From positions 1 through 31,148 of IMG/VR virus record IMGVR_UViG_3300009183_000252: a stretch of 31,148 nt of DNA, one strand, 5' to 3'. The notes under the pieces were generated by a model that was given only the letters and a program-made list of their open reading frames with translations, had not been told where the DNA came from and did no database searches. This document shows, in pieces, positions 8,258 to 15,150 of the stretch. The DNA comes from a virus. Made by a program: the position numbers and the translations under genes. Numbering within the stretch: position 1 is the first letter of the stretch; each line of letters opens with the position of its first letter.

Positions 8258-8787
8258 TCACTTCCTCTTTTTAGATGCTTGTTCCTGTTCCCATATCCGC
8301 AACCGCTCAAGCGATTCCCACTCTGCTAATTCATAAGCGGAAATCGCTTTGTAAGTTGAACTGCCATACAAAAGTTCTTCGACAGTTCTTCCTAAGCGTT
8401 CTGCGAGGTCGAAGACAAATCTTCGGTAGCCGTTGCGGAGGAATCTTTTCCCTGCGCATCAGCCGACTCTTGTGTGAATCCTGATAACCTCATACCAACT
8501 CCTGCTAAGCGGTCTAATGCTGTAGCGGCTTTGGCTAATAGGGCATCGCGGTCTGCGGGCTTAAAGATTTGAACGCCACTCTCTACATCGAAAGAAGTAG
8601 CGATTACAATTTCAGGATAGACAAATTGCAGATTAACTCCGCCTTTGTTATCAATTGCTAAATCCATGATACGAGTACGCTCTGCGCCTGTCATACCACG
8701 AACTTCTACTTTAACGCCCCACTCTGGAACATCTACCATCTCTGACGGAATATCCTGAGCAGATAAAATTTGGTCTCTAATGGACAC
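8258..8787 (-). CDS. tail assembly chaperone gpGT, made by -1 frameshift
   Basis: The gene at 8392-8787 has a perfectly phased G GGA AAA heptamer (8452-8446). A -1 slip there continues into a second frame that stays open to a TGA at 8260-8258, giving a 176-residue fusion. The T-part includes FVFDLAERLGRTVEELL and ISAYELAEWESLERL, exactly the pattern of gpT-type domains (R-x-x-V-E-E-L followed by ELAEW). In lambda and most siphophages, gpG and gpGT coat and load the tape measure protein during tail assembly. The T frame has no good start of its own and ends seven bases before the tape measure start, both as expected. Confidence 0.9.
8392..8787 (-). CDS. tail assembly chaperone gpG (no frameshift)
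   Basis: The 131-residue zero-frame product begins MSIRDQILSAQDIPSEMVDV and holds a compact alpha/beta domain (WGVKVEVRGMTGAERTRIMD), typical of the actinophage tail assembly chaperone. It ends in a polar, Ser/Thr/Ala-rich tail after the slippery site, as non-frameshifted gpG proteins usually do. It lies between the tail tube and tape measure genes. ATG at 8787 is preceded by AAGGAG. The ratio of gpG to gpGT is normally set by frameshift efficiency. Confidence 0.9.
   Translation of the reverse strand: MSIRDQILSAQDIPSEMVDVPEWGVKVEVRGMTGAERTRIMDLAIDNKGGVNLQFVYPEIVIATSFDVESGVQIFKPADRDALLAKAATALDRLAGVGMRLSGFTQESADAQGKDSSATATEDLSSTSQNA
8446..8452 (-). other. -1 ribosomal frameshift site GGGAAAA
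   Basis: The minus strand reads G GGA AAA in phase with the gpG frame (G at 8452 is the third base of a CAG codon). It fits the X XXY YYZ slippery rule and is a heptamer known from tail chaperone genes. Slipping one base back joins residue 112 of gpG to the gpT frame. Confidence 0.88.
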
Positions 8788-8845
8788 GTTTTCTCCTTTT
8801 GGTCTCGTTGGACTCGGTTATCTGGATTCTACTACTTTTTAATTA

Positions 8846-9262
8846 TTATGCGTAAGCACCGCGGGTAACGGCACCTGTAATTTGGAACTCTGCTGAATAG
8901 GAAACAATGTCGCCTACTCCTGCTGAAGTTTCGTATGAAGTCAAGAAGCACTCGCCTGTGTACTTTGTATAAGTAGCAGTTGAACCTTCAGGACCATACT
9001 CAAATGAAACTGAGTCAGTCTTTCCTACGATAGCAGCCAAGTGCGTATCTACAGTCGCGTCAAATGAACCTTCAACGCTGATAGTTGCGCCTGTAAAGCC
9101 AATTACGTAAGAACGGTCAGAGGAACCAAATGAGGTTGTCTCTAAAGTTTCTGCTTCCCGAGGGAAAGAAACTGAATTAAGTGTATTGCTAATATCGGTA
9201 AGTGAGCCAGCGTTATTGTCTACTTTGAATACGGCCGATTTACCATGTCTGAATGTTGGCAT
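8846..9262 (-). CDS. tail tube / major tail protein, short copy
   Basis: The 138-residue product starts MPTFRHGKSAVFKVD and contains ETLETTSFGSSDRSYVIGF followed by GATISVEGSFDATVD. This is the signature of actinophage tail tube proteins, which stack as rings around the tape measure. It ends with a beta-rich segment, ECFLTSYETSAGVGDIVSYS. Its length fits a plain tail tube protein with no added domain. It is directly upstream of gpG, the normal place for the tube gene. A clear AAGGAG lies before the ATG at 9262. It is a paralogue of the neighbouring 9267-9995 gene, sharing the first eight residues and the FGSSDRSY core. Confidence 0.82.
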   Translation of the reverse strand: MPTFRHGKSAVFKVDNNAGSLTDISNTLNSVSFPREAETLETTSFGSSDRSYVIGFTGATISVEGSFDATVDTHLAAIVGKTDSVSFEYGPEGSTATYTKYTGECFLTSYETSAGVGDIVSYSAEFQITGAVTRGAYA

Positions 9263-9266
9263 ATTA

Positions 9267-9995
9267 TTATCTCCTTGAAAATGCGACGCTACGGGTTATA
9301 GCACCTGTGCCTGTTGCGATTGTGGTTCTTGTCCTCAAGTAACGATTTACTGTCGTTCCTGAAGCAACTTCAACTCTTTCTGAATCTTTTCCAGAAAGTG
9401 CTACCGTGCCGAATACAACTAAATCAGCCCATGTTGAGTTATCGGCTGAATGTTGTACTGCGATTACAGTAGTTGCTGTTCTAGCGTTTGTAGTTACGTG
9501 CATATGTGCTACCCCACCATTAGTAGATGAAGCCGCGTTATCAACACTTGTGGTGTTGGTAGTTGTAGATACGGCAGTTTGGCAAACTAACCAAACTCCT
9601 GAATCTAATCCCCCATCTGCTATCGCTTCCGCTGATACAGAAACAACATCAGTTAAAGGACTACTAATCTCGTATGAGGTTGAGGACGCTGCCGCAAGAA
9701 TTGCTCGTCCCCCTATGCTAGTGCTGTCGTTAGATACTGTTACTACTTTATCAGTAGCATTACCTAAAGCGGCGTGAAAAATGGAATCTGCGCTAGAAGT
9801 AGTTCCATCGAATAAACCTTCGAATGAAATAGTTCCCTCGTTATGACCGACAATATAAGAGCGGTCAGATGAGCCGAAAGTTGTAGTTTCTGCGGTATCA
9901 ACCGAATAAGCGGCAGTGGCGCTATTTAAGTAAGTAGTTAGGTCAAAATCATCACTTAATACTGTGGTGTTCTTACCATGGCGAAATGTAGGCAT
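9267..9995 (-). CDS. second tail-tube-like protein with extra C-terminal domain
   Basis: The first about 115 residues repeat the plan of the 8846-9262 protein: MPTFRHGK start, ETTTFGSSDRSYIVGH core, then GTISFEGLFDG. From about residue 125 onward there is an added beta-rich domain (LDSGVWLVCQTAVSTTTNTT, then TTVIAVQHSADNSTWADLV and NRYLRTRTTI) of the kind found on phage decoration or tail-surface proteins. It may be a longer tube subunit, a tail terminator-side ring, or a tube protein that displays an adhesin domain. The start ATG at 9995 overlaps the previous stop as TAATG. Confidence 0.75.
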   Translation of the reverse strand: MPTFRHGKNTTVLSDDFDLTTYLNSATAAYSVDTAETTTFGSSDRSYIVGHNEGTISFEGLFDGTTSSADSIFHAALGNATDKVVTVSNDSTSIGGRAILAAASSTSYEISSPLTDVVSVSAEAIADGGLDSGVWLVCQTAVSTTTNTTSVDNAASSTNGGVAHMHVTTNARTATTVIAVQHSADNSTWADLVVFGTVALSGKDSERVEVASGTTVNRYLRTRTTIATGTGAITRSVAFSRR

Positions 9996-10261
9996 TAGTT
10001 TGTCTCCTCAACTGAGCGTTGGAATTCTGTTCCATCTTGGACGAAGCCGTCCTTATCGCCATCTGTTGCTTTAGGGTCAAAAGTAACTTCAGGTTCGATT
10101 ACGGGTTCAATTTTTTTGGCTTTACCATCAGAGGATTCAATTAAGCCTTGCTCAAGTAACCACTTGGCTGATTTCTCTGGAATATCTGAAACAATAGTCC
10201 CTGACTCTGCTCGCTTGTCAGGTGGGTAATCTATACCTACTAAAACTCGGTATTGTGTCAT
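9995..10261 (-). CDS. small actinophage structural-region protein
   Basis: The 88-residue product starts MTQYRVLVGIDYPPDKRAES, then DIPEKSAKWLLEQGLIES. This pattern (GIDYPP-x-K-R, then KS-x-KWLLEQG) is recurrent in actinophage tail or connector regions with no known function. The C-terminal half is acidic (DGDKDGFVQDGTEF), resembling a Ca-binding loop, DGDKDGF, although one loop alone is weak evidence. It precedes the tail tube paralogues. A Shine-Dalgarno GAGGAG lies before the ATG. Confidence 0.65.
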   Translation of the reverse strand: MTQYRVLVGIDYPPDKRAESGTIVSDIPEKSAKWLLEQGLIESSDGKAKKIEPVIEPEVTFDPKATDGDKDGFVQDGTEFQRSVEETN

Positions 10262-10386
10262 TGAATTTCTCCTCTGGGCAACACGGACCCAACTACCTTA
10301 GGCCTAATGGCTCTGCATGTAGTGGGGTCTCAATGGACTCGTTATGTAAAGATTAGCACTAATTTACTTAATAAAGTGGCTACGGC
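10262..10386. other. intergenic gap, 125 bases
   Basis: This is one of the largest gaps in the window. It holds the GAGGAG ribosome site of the gene starting at 10261 and a perfect 10-base palindrome TTAGGCCTAA at 10298-10307. I see no open frame with a plausible start, no U-tract terminator and no convincing promoter hexamers on the minus strand. Confidence 0.5.
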
Positions 10387-11598
10387 TTACTTTAGTATTG
10401 CTATATCTGTAACTCTTATTTCAGGATACATGCAAAAAGTTAAAACTCCTGATTCAGATTTTTCGCCTGTAATCTCTCTCCACCAATCACTTCCGCCATC
10501 CATAGCAGGGGCTTGTAACCAAACGCAACCCCCCCAATCTGCGGCTCTAAAATGATGGTAATGTCCCGAAACTAATACATCAGCACCACCGACACTTTGG
10601 CGACCTAATGACTGCCCTTCTAGCCATCTTCTTAATTTTCCTTCTACTCCCTGACCACCTCTTCTTGCGGCATGGCCGTGCGTGATACCTAATACCCACC
10701 CCGCGACTTCTGCTGTAATACTTAAGCGGTTTTTTGGAATAGCGAACTGAATATGCCCGAAAGCCTCTTGATTAGTTTCTAAGATTTCAGCGACTTGCTC
10801 TACTATCGCTACATCATCGTTATCGTTTAGAGTCGTATAAGACTTTCCAGAACTATTCCTATTTTCTCCATGGTTGCCCGCAACTGCCATAACTTGGACC
10901 TCTACGAAGTATTTGCTCCAACGCATTAAAGCATCTCTTAATAAACGCCTTGCTATTTTAACTTGGTCTCGGCGGTCTAACTCAACGCTGAAAGTTTGTT
11001 GGGCGTAATGGCCCACGCAACCTTCTATAGAATCGCCAGTCCATAAAACTACTAACTTACCTATCGGTCTTTTTAATTTTTCTAATTCTTTTATACGGGT
11101 TTCTACTTTATCTATTCCATTAAGGATACGTTCAATAGTTCCTTTTAATCCATCTCCATCTGCTTTACCGATTTGCCAGTCAGATAATACAACTATGAAA
11201 GCGCCCGTCCCAGCAAAATTACTTTTTAACTTAGGCTTATATTTTTTAATTTCGTTTTGTAATTCGGTAAACTCTTCTTTCTTATCACTATCTTTAACTT
11301 GAACGACTTTGCCTTTCCATTGGCGATTTAACGCACCATCAGGATTACCCCATACGTTAAATAAAACGGGCTCAATTACGCGGAAGTTATCAGGGTCTAA
11401 TCCCCAAATACGAAGTATGGCGTCCCAGTTAGGCGCTTCTTCTAAAGGTAAAGCGGTAGTAGTAATCGTTCCTTCGTTACCATTCCAAATAACTCCAGCC
11501 TGCCACTCGGCTCCAATTTTATTTAACTTTGGCTCGTTAGTTGGGCTAGTAGTAGTACTTAAAAGTTTATCTATCTCGTCGTCTAAATTCATGGACAA
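10387..11598 (-). CDS. calcineurin-like metallophosphoesterase
   Basis: The C-terminal 270 residues of this 403-aa protein carry the five metal-binding blocks of the calcineurin/Mre11-type superfamily in order: SDWQIG (139-144, with Gln where the canonical DxH has His), GDSIEG (188-193), AGNHGE (240-245), ITHGH (305-309) and SGHYHHF (344-350). The N-terminal about 125 residues are a separate region (NFRVIEPVLFNVWGNP) of unknown role. Members act as nucleases or phosphatases on nucleic acid or nucleotides. The gene is common in actinophage structural regions, where its purpose is not settled. Placed between connectors and tail, it may process DNA ends or host nucleotides. ATG at 11598, with an alternative at 11592. 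Confidence 0.85.
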   Translation of the reverse strand: MSMNLDDEIDKLLSTTTSPTNEPKLNKIGAEWQAGVIWNGNEGTITTTALPLEEAPNWDAILRIWGLDPDNFRVIEPVLFNVWGNPDGALNRQWKGKVVQVKDSDKKEEFTELQNEIKKYKPKLKSNFAGTGAFIVVLSDWQIGKADGDGLKGTIERILNGIDKVETRIKELEKLKRPIGKLVVLWTGDSIEGCVGHYAQQTFSVELDRRDQVKIARRLLRDALMRWSKYFVEVQVMAVAGNHGENRNSSGKSYTTLNDNDDVAIVEQVAEILETNQEAFGHIQFAIPKNRLSITAEVAGWVLGITHGHAARRGGQGVEGKLRRWLEGQSLGRQSVGGADVLVSGHYHHFRAADWGGCVWLQAPAMDGGSDWWREITGEKSESGVLTFCMYPEIRVTDIAILK

Positions 11599-11948
11599 CT
11601 ACAACCCCCGCCTTTAGCCCTTCGTCGGTGGCGGCGCATAACTTCTGCACTAACACCAAAGTCAAATTCTTTTAATAATTTAACTAGGTCTAAAGAAAGG
11701 ACTGATGAGTTAGCCATTAGGGCGACTAATTTAGTTTTAGTTGGGTCTTCTAAACTATCTAAAACTTTTTTAACTGAACACACCATACCATTAGATTTTT
11801 TAGTAGGTGTGAAATTATTTAATGCGTCATCAAAACTAAGCAACTTGCTGGTTGGTTGCTTTACATCTTCCGCAGTTGAGTTTCCATGGTCTAGAGAGGA
11901 ACTCAGCAAGGATTCTGTTACAGCGCCAACATCTTGGATATTCGTCAC
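11589..11948 (-). CDS. small HTH-like DNA-binding protein, GTG start
   Basis: The 119-residue product has a disordered N-terminal third and a C-terminal helical domain: VCSVKKVLDSLED, KTKLVALMANSS, LDLVKLLKEFDFGVSAEVM, then RRHRRRAKGGGCSCP. Small actinophage proteins with this plan (CSV-K-x-L, ALAD-like helix, recognition helix, RHRR, terminal C-x-C) are regarded as helix-turn-helix DNA-binding proteins. The GTG at 11948 has an ideal GAGGAG six bases ahead. Its first 37 codons overlap the zinc-ribbon gene in another frame. DNA binding is inferred, not shown; the target is unknown. Confidence 0.65.
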   Translation of the reverse strand: MTNIQDVGAVTESLLSSSLDHGNSTAEDVKQPTSKLLSFDDALNNFTPTKKSNGMVCSVKKVLDSLEDPTKTKLVALMANSSVLSLDLVKLLKEFDFGVSAEVMRRHRRRAKGGGCSCP

Positions 11949-12018
11949 GATTATCTCCTCGGGCGTAAGGGTCTCGTTTACCCTCTTGCTCGGCCAAGTT
12001 TACACATCCACATGGCAA
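11836..12018 (-). CDS. Com-like zinc-ribbon protein (60 aa), overlapping the next gene
   Basis: The product holds two CxxC pairs, PRCWRCNRILAEFLSRPW (Cys30, Cys33) and LNCGRCKATN (Cys49, Cys52), the exact layout of Mu Com-type zinc ribbons: C-x2-C-N-R-x-L, then C-x2-C-K-x-x-N. Com of phage Mu is an RNA-binding translational activator, but many phage homologues are uncharacterised. Start is uncertain: a TTG at 12018 overlaps the end of the 12000-12404 gene and has no clear ribosome site, so it may be reached by reinitiation. It overlaps the HTH gene by 113 bases in a different frame; the strong Cys pattern is why I count it as real. Confidence 0.7.
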   Translation of the reverse strand: MPCGCVNLAEQEGKRDPYARGDNRDEYPRCWRCNRILAEFLSRPWKLNCGRCKATNQQVA

Positions 12019-12404
12019 TCTAGGTTAAACACCACACGCGGCCTGTCTAATTGGTCTGCACCAAGAGGATACAAACCTCCAGAGGAAGATACCCTCATTA
12101 CAGTTACGCCCGCGGCAGTTACATTTCTCATACCTGAAACTAAAGTCCTTAAAGTGTCCGCTAAGTCGCGAGCAGTAGGGTAATCATCTCTGCCAGCCCT
12201 AACTACGATTTGAATACTAGGGCGGTCTACTTCAAAGGCAGTTGCCCCGAAAGTTTCTAAAGGAGCCAGTCCTTGGTACTCATAAAGACAGACGCATAGG
12301 TCAGGAGAGTCAGGCATTTTGGCTAAAAATAAATTAGTTCCAATAGTTAAAGTAGCATTGTTAGAGTCAATATGACTTCCAATTGCTTCAAGGGCTGTAG
12401 CCAT
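12000..12404 (-). CDS. tail terminator / minor capsid-type connector protein
   Basis: The 134-residue product has the pattern of phage tail terminator or minor capsid proteins: an N-terminal helix (ALEAIGSHIDSN), then LCVCLYEYQGLAPLETFG, VDRPSIQIVVRAGRDDYPTA with the following helix ARDLADTLRTLV, and a C-terminal strand ending FNLDCHVDV. These proteins cap the tail tube at the head end. It follows the gp10-like protein and is TAATG-coupled to it, as in the usual connector order. Confidence 0.72.
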   Translation of the reverse strand: MATALEAIGSHIDSNNATLTIGTNLFLAKMPDSPDLCVCLYEYQGLAPLETFGATAFEVDRPSIQIVVRAGRDDYPTARDLADTLRTLVSGMRNVTAAGVTVMRVSSSGGLYPLGADQLDRPRVVFNLDCHVDV

Positions 12405-12805
12405 TATATTCCTAACGCTCGGGCGACTGAGGCGGTCAAACGAGTTGCCATGCCTTTTGTTTGCCTTTTAAGAGGACCTTCTAAAAATTTAGCATTAGTT
12501 CCTGGGTTATGGCGGGCTTCTAAATCTTCATGAACATAAATGCCGTAATCTGCAGCCGCGCCTCCATAACTGATTTCTACTACCACCTGCCCGCTTTCAG
12601 AAAAAGGCAGACCTAATTTACCTGAGTTTCTTAAATTGCCTGTATCAACTGGAACTTCGACTTGGCTTTGGGCGAACACGGCCGCCGCTTCCCTATAAAG
12701 ACTTTGCTCTAAGGCTTTCGCTGCTTTAGGTCCGCCTTTAGTTAATAATTCAGTTAGTTTACGGGCGTCAAATTGAACCTCTACAGTTTTTTTGGCACTA
12801 GCCAT
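12404..12805 (-). CDS. HK97 gp10-like neck protein
   Basis: The 133-residue product contains EVPVDTGNLRNSG (about 54-66) and DYGIYVHED further on, the hallmark of HK97 gp10-type head-tail connector (PF04883-like) proteins. It has an N-terminal amphipathic helix region (ALEQSLYREAAAVFAQSQ). It overlaps the upstream connector gene by eight bases and is followed through TAATG by the tail terminator. The start ATG at 12805 lies within that overlap. Confidence 0.82.
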   Translation of the reverse strand: MASAKKTVEVQFDARKLTELLTKGGPKAAKALEQSLYREAAAVFAQSQVEVPVDTGNLRNSGKLGLPFSESGQVVVEISYGGAAADYGIYVHEDLEARHNPGTNAKFLEGPLKRQTKGMATRLTASVARALGI

Positions 12806-13163
12806 TTAAGGCTCCAAAAGTAACTACTGTATGGTGAACAGTAGAAGTTCCATTTGCCATGTATTTGACTTTCTTCACACTTATTATACGAGGGTCTATG
12901 GCGGTGTCTGGAAGGTCTAATTTATCGCCAGTATCTATATTTGCGTCAGACATTATGTAAAGTTTTCCGCCTTCAGAAACTTGCTTACCTTGTTCATCTC
13001 GACTTGAAGACTTTTCTAAAACTAAGTGGCAACTATAAGAGGTTCCGCTGCCTGAAATAGTTTGTTTGCCGTAATTATCCAAAGATGAAGCACTATAGAC
13101 AGTAACTGTATGGGTCATATCTCCTAACCAGTGGGCAGGAGCACCTGTTACATAAGTAGGCAT
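12798..13163 (-). CDS. head-tail joining / head closure protein
   Basis: The 121-residue product is beta-rich: HTVTVYSASSLDNYGKQT, YSCHLVLEKSSSR, GGKLYIMSDANIDTGDKLDL and IISVKKVKYM. This is the plan of small head-closure (gp16/gpFII-like) proteins, with the DNYG-K and DTGD elements in the expected places. The gene sits between the adaptor (13173-13583) and the gp10-like protein, the standard connector order. Assigned mainly from position and strand pattern. Confidence 0.7.
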   Translation of the reverse strand: MPTYVTGAPAHWLGDMTHTVTVYSASSLDNYGKQTISGSGTSYSCHLVLEKSSSRDEQGKQVSEGGKLYIMSDANIDTGDKLDLPDTAIDPRIISVKKVKYMANGTSTVHHTVVTFGALNG

Positions 13164-13172
13164 TTTGAACTC

Positions 13173-13583
13173 CTAAACGGTGTAGTCGTGGATACCAGTA
13201 TGAAAATCTGTGTTGTAAGTTGTTACTGCTTTCGCGGCTGTTGATATTATTGCTGCGGAATTGACTATTGGTGTAGGTGGGTAAAGGTCATTCTTTTGCG
13301 CCCTTAATCGGTCTGCTAACTTGAAGAACTCTGAAGCAGAAGTTTGGTAACTTTCAGATATAGATAAATCGCCTATGCTTCTAGAGTAGTTAGTTTTTTG
13401 AGCGAAGTTGCCAGCAATAATTTCTGCCCCTGCGATAGCCGCGTCAAAAACATTAGGGTAAAGACTTAGTAAATAAGTTATTTCTGCGTCTTCTAAATTG
13501 TAATCAGTTGAGTCAGTATCGCTAATTAAGAAACGAACTTTGTCGCGATTACCGCTTGAAGGGTCTACATAAGTGAATGCCAT
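13173..13583 (-). CDS. head-tail adaptor (gp6-like connector)
   Basis: The 136-residue product begins MAFTYVDPSSGNRDKVRFLI and continues SDTDSTDYNLEDAEITYLLS, the common start of actinophage head-tail adaptors: a D-x-VRFLI-GDT-like motif followed by a helix bearing LxDxEI. The rest is helical (EFFKLADRLRAQKNDLYP). Adaptors form a ring under the portal. It is followed by the head-closure gene. Confidence 0.8.
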   Translation of the reverse strand: MAFTYVDPSSGNRDKVRFLISDTDSTDYNLEDAEITYLLSLYPNVFDAAIAGAEIIAGNFAQKTNYSRSIGDLSISESYQTSASEFFKLADRLRAQKNDLYPPTPIVNSAAIISTAAKAVTTYNTDFHTGIHDYTV

Positions 13584-13584
13584 T

Positions 13585-13890
13585 TTATACTATCTCTACT
13601 CCGCAGATATGAAAATTTACTTCAGCGTTAGAAGCGTTTCCTGTTATTAGTTGCCCTGTGGTTAAAGGCTGAGAGATATTATAGATTTGAGTTGCGCCTG
13701 CTGTGATGCTTACAGTTCCAAATAATTGAATGCTGTTGAGCGAGATAGTGAAGGTCCTTGTTGAAGCACCCTCATTACAAACTACGATACTGGTAACAAT
13801 AGTAGTTGTTGAAGCAGGAACTGTGTAAAGAGTGGAAGAACCAGTTTGGGCTGCTGCGCGGTGAAGTATTTTAGGTGTTATTACTGACAT
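13585..13890 (-). CDS. small beta-sandwich structural protein, paralogue 1
   Basis: The 101-residue product opens ITPKILHRAAAQTGSSTLYT then VPASTTTIVTSIVVCNEG and ends EVNFHICGVEIV. It is about half identical by eye to its neighbour at 13890-14192, and a third relative lies at 17085-17414. The fold looks like an Ig-like or jelly-roll sandwich of the kind used in decoration or fibre proteins. It starts one base before the end of the previous gene (TGATG at 13890). Function is unknown; a head- or fibre-surface role is likely. Confidence 0.65.
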   Translation of the reverse strand: MSVITPKILHRAAAQTGSSTLYTVPASTTTIVTSIVVCNEGASTRTFTISLNSIQLFGTVSITAGATQIYNISQPLTTGQLITGNASNAEVNFHICGVEIV

Positions 13891-14192
13891 CAGGTTATCT
13901 CCACTCCTGCTATAAAGAAGTTAATATCTGTGGCTGATGCCAAGCCTTTAATCGTTTTCGTCGCTGTTAAGGTTTGCTTCATTGAATAAGTTGTAGTTGT
14001 GTTGGCTGCAATACTTAGAGTCTTAAATAAATCTACATCATCTAACAGAATAGAAAAAGTTAAAGAACCACTTGAAGTATTAGTAACCGTAATTTCAGTG
14101 ACTACTGTAGTAGTGGACGCAGGGGTTGTATAAAGAGTCGCGCTTGAAGTAGCAGCAGCCGTCCGTGAAAGTATCTTTGGGGTTACGGCCAT
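13890..14192 (-). CDS. small beta-sandwich structural protein, paralogue 2
   Basis: The 100-residue product opens VTPKILSRTAAATSSATLYT then TPASTTTVVTEITVTN and closes INFFIAGVEIT. It is a tandem duplicate of the 13585-13890 gene with the same length and ends, so the duplication was probably local. No catalytic residues are seen. The start overlaps the stop of the 46-residue gene upstream as TAATG. Likely a virion surface component. Confidence 0.65.
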   Translation of the reverse strand: MAVTPKILSRTAAATSSATLYTTPASTTTVVTEITVTNTSSGSLTFSILLDDVDLFKTLSIAANTTTTYSMKQTLTATKTIKGLASATDINFFIAGVEIT

Positions 14193-14332
14193 TAGTCAGC
14201 CTTCATTATGCGCATGATTTGGAAGTCGTCGAACTCAGCATCAGCGTCATCTGCTAAGTTTTTCAAATCAGTATGGACCGCAGGGGTTGCTGCGGCTAGG
14301 GGGTATCTCAAACCTCGACCAGTAGTTGCCAT
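14192..14332 (-). CDS. 46-aa phage structural peptide
   Basis: This gene is short but has a strong ribosome site (AAAGGAG, four bases before the ATG at 14332) and a TAATG junction with the next gene. The product, MATTGRGLRYPLAAATPAVH then TDLKNLADDADAEFD, matches the short N-terminal element (G-RYP, then H-x-D-x-x-NLADDxD) found at the start of many actinophage tail-fibre or head-fibre proteins. It could be a separate capsid- or tail-binding foot for the beta-sandwich proteins that follow. Confidence 0.7.
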   Translation of the reverse strand: MATTGRGLRYPLAAATPAVHTDLKNLADDADAEFDDFQIMRIMKAD

Positions 14333-14355
14333 TTTTACTCCTTTATGACTTAAGA

Positions 14356-14364
14356 ATTTTAGCA
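14356..14364 (-). promoter_or_regulatory. candidate extended -10 promoter element
   Basis: The minus strand reads TGCTAAAAT, which fits the extended -10 consensus TGnTATAAT with one mismatch in the hexamer. It lies about 25 bases upstream of the ATG at 14332, in a 74-base gap at the junction between the fibre/cargo block and the connector genes. No clear -35 hexamer is at the right distance. Confidence 0.35.
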
Positions 14365-14406
14365 CAAAGGCGATTAGATAGGCGCCAGTACCTTCGTTTT
14401 AGAGAG

Positions 14407-15099
14407 TCAATTAAAGTCTTTTTTATTCCAGAACCTAGTGCGATAAGAATTAAAGATATTCACCTTCAATTCATGACCTATTTTCGCTGATTTTATTTCA
14501 TCTTCGCTATCGCCGAATTTCATTTGCCATTTTTCTCGCTTAAAAGGTATTACTTGAACAAGGGGAGTGCCAGCAGGTATGAGACCTTCGAACTCGTTTA
14601 CCTTAAATAAAAAAGGGAAATTTACAGGAGCGTAATAATTATCTGTATCCACTAAACCTGATAAAACTTCGAAGTAAGGGTTAGGATTATGAGCAGGAGG
14701 CATAAAGAAGCAAGAGTAGCCTTTTGGAGTTCTTATACTCCATGGATTTTCAAACTTATGCGCCCCACCTGCGCTCATGTTTGCAGGATAATGTGCTATC
14801 TGAGTTATAGGGTGGAAGCCGAACTTCATATTTCTATCTCCCGAATAGAATGTGCAATTACCGTCTTTAATCGTTACCCAAATGTCAGCCCAAGTAGGTA
14901 TTATGTATCCCGCCGTCATCATATCTAAAACGGGAACACATTTTTTTACTGTAGTACCGGGCCCTGACTCTGTAACGCCTTTTTTATCACCAATATAAGA
15001 CCTAGTATCTTTATACCATTTTGGAGTGAAGTTTTTAGCAGGAGCGGGAAAGTAGTCAGAAGTAACTCCCATAGTGTCGGTAAATAAAATATCTTTCAT
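14407..15099 (-). CDS. TPKGYS-family phage protein (DUF6065-related), copy beside the sulfotransferase
   Basis: The 230-residue product shows conserved blocks in order: PKWY at 26-29, TVKKCVPVLDMMTAGYIIP at 50-68, NPWSIRTPKGYS at 118-129, GLVDTDNYYAPVNFPF at 148-163 and IPAGTPLVQVIPFKRE at 174-189. Proteins with these blocks are frequent in cyanophages and other marine phages and have no established function; the last two blocks are also present in DUF6065. It shares its blocks with the 26310-27041 and 27083-27835 genes next to the halogenase. This copy follows the sulfotransferase. A beta-sandwich with a small-molecule or peptide pocket is a guess. Confidence 0.7.
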   Translation of the reverse strand: MKDILFTDTMGVTSDYFPAPAKNFTPKWYKDTRSYIGDKKGVTESGPGTTVKKCVPVLDMMTAGYIIPTWADIWVTIKDGNCTFYSGDRNMKFGFHPITQIAHYPANMSAGGAHKFENPWSIRTPKGYSCFFMPPAHNPNPYFEVLSGLVDTDNYYAPVNFPFLFKVNEFEGLIPAGTPLVQVIPFKREKWQMKFGDSEDEIKSAKIGHELKVNIFNSYRTRFWNKKDFN

Positions 15100-15150
15100 G
15101 ACTTCACCTTAGCATATTCTCTAAAATTCGGCTAGGTAACTGACCTTCCT

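Noticed and set aside
9406-9777. Plus-strand open frame of 123 codons
   Set aside because: It is a complement of the Thr/Ser-rich second tail tube gene; its composition mirrors that gene and no start signal is present.
10298-10307. Palindrome TTAGGCCTAA in the intergenic gap, with TAAGGCCTTA at 27859-27868
   Set aside because: Both are short and different in sequence, and the flanks do not extend the symmetry; chance is likely.
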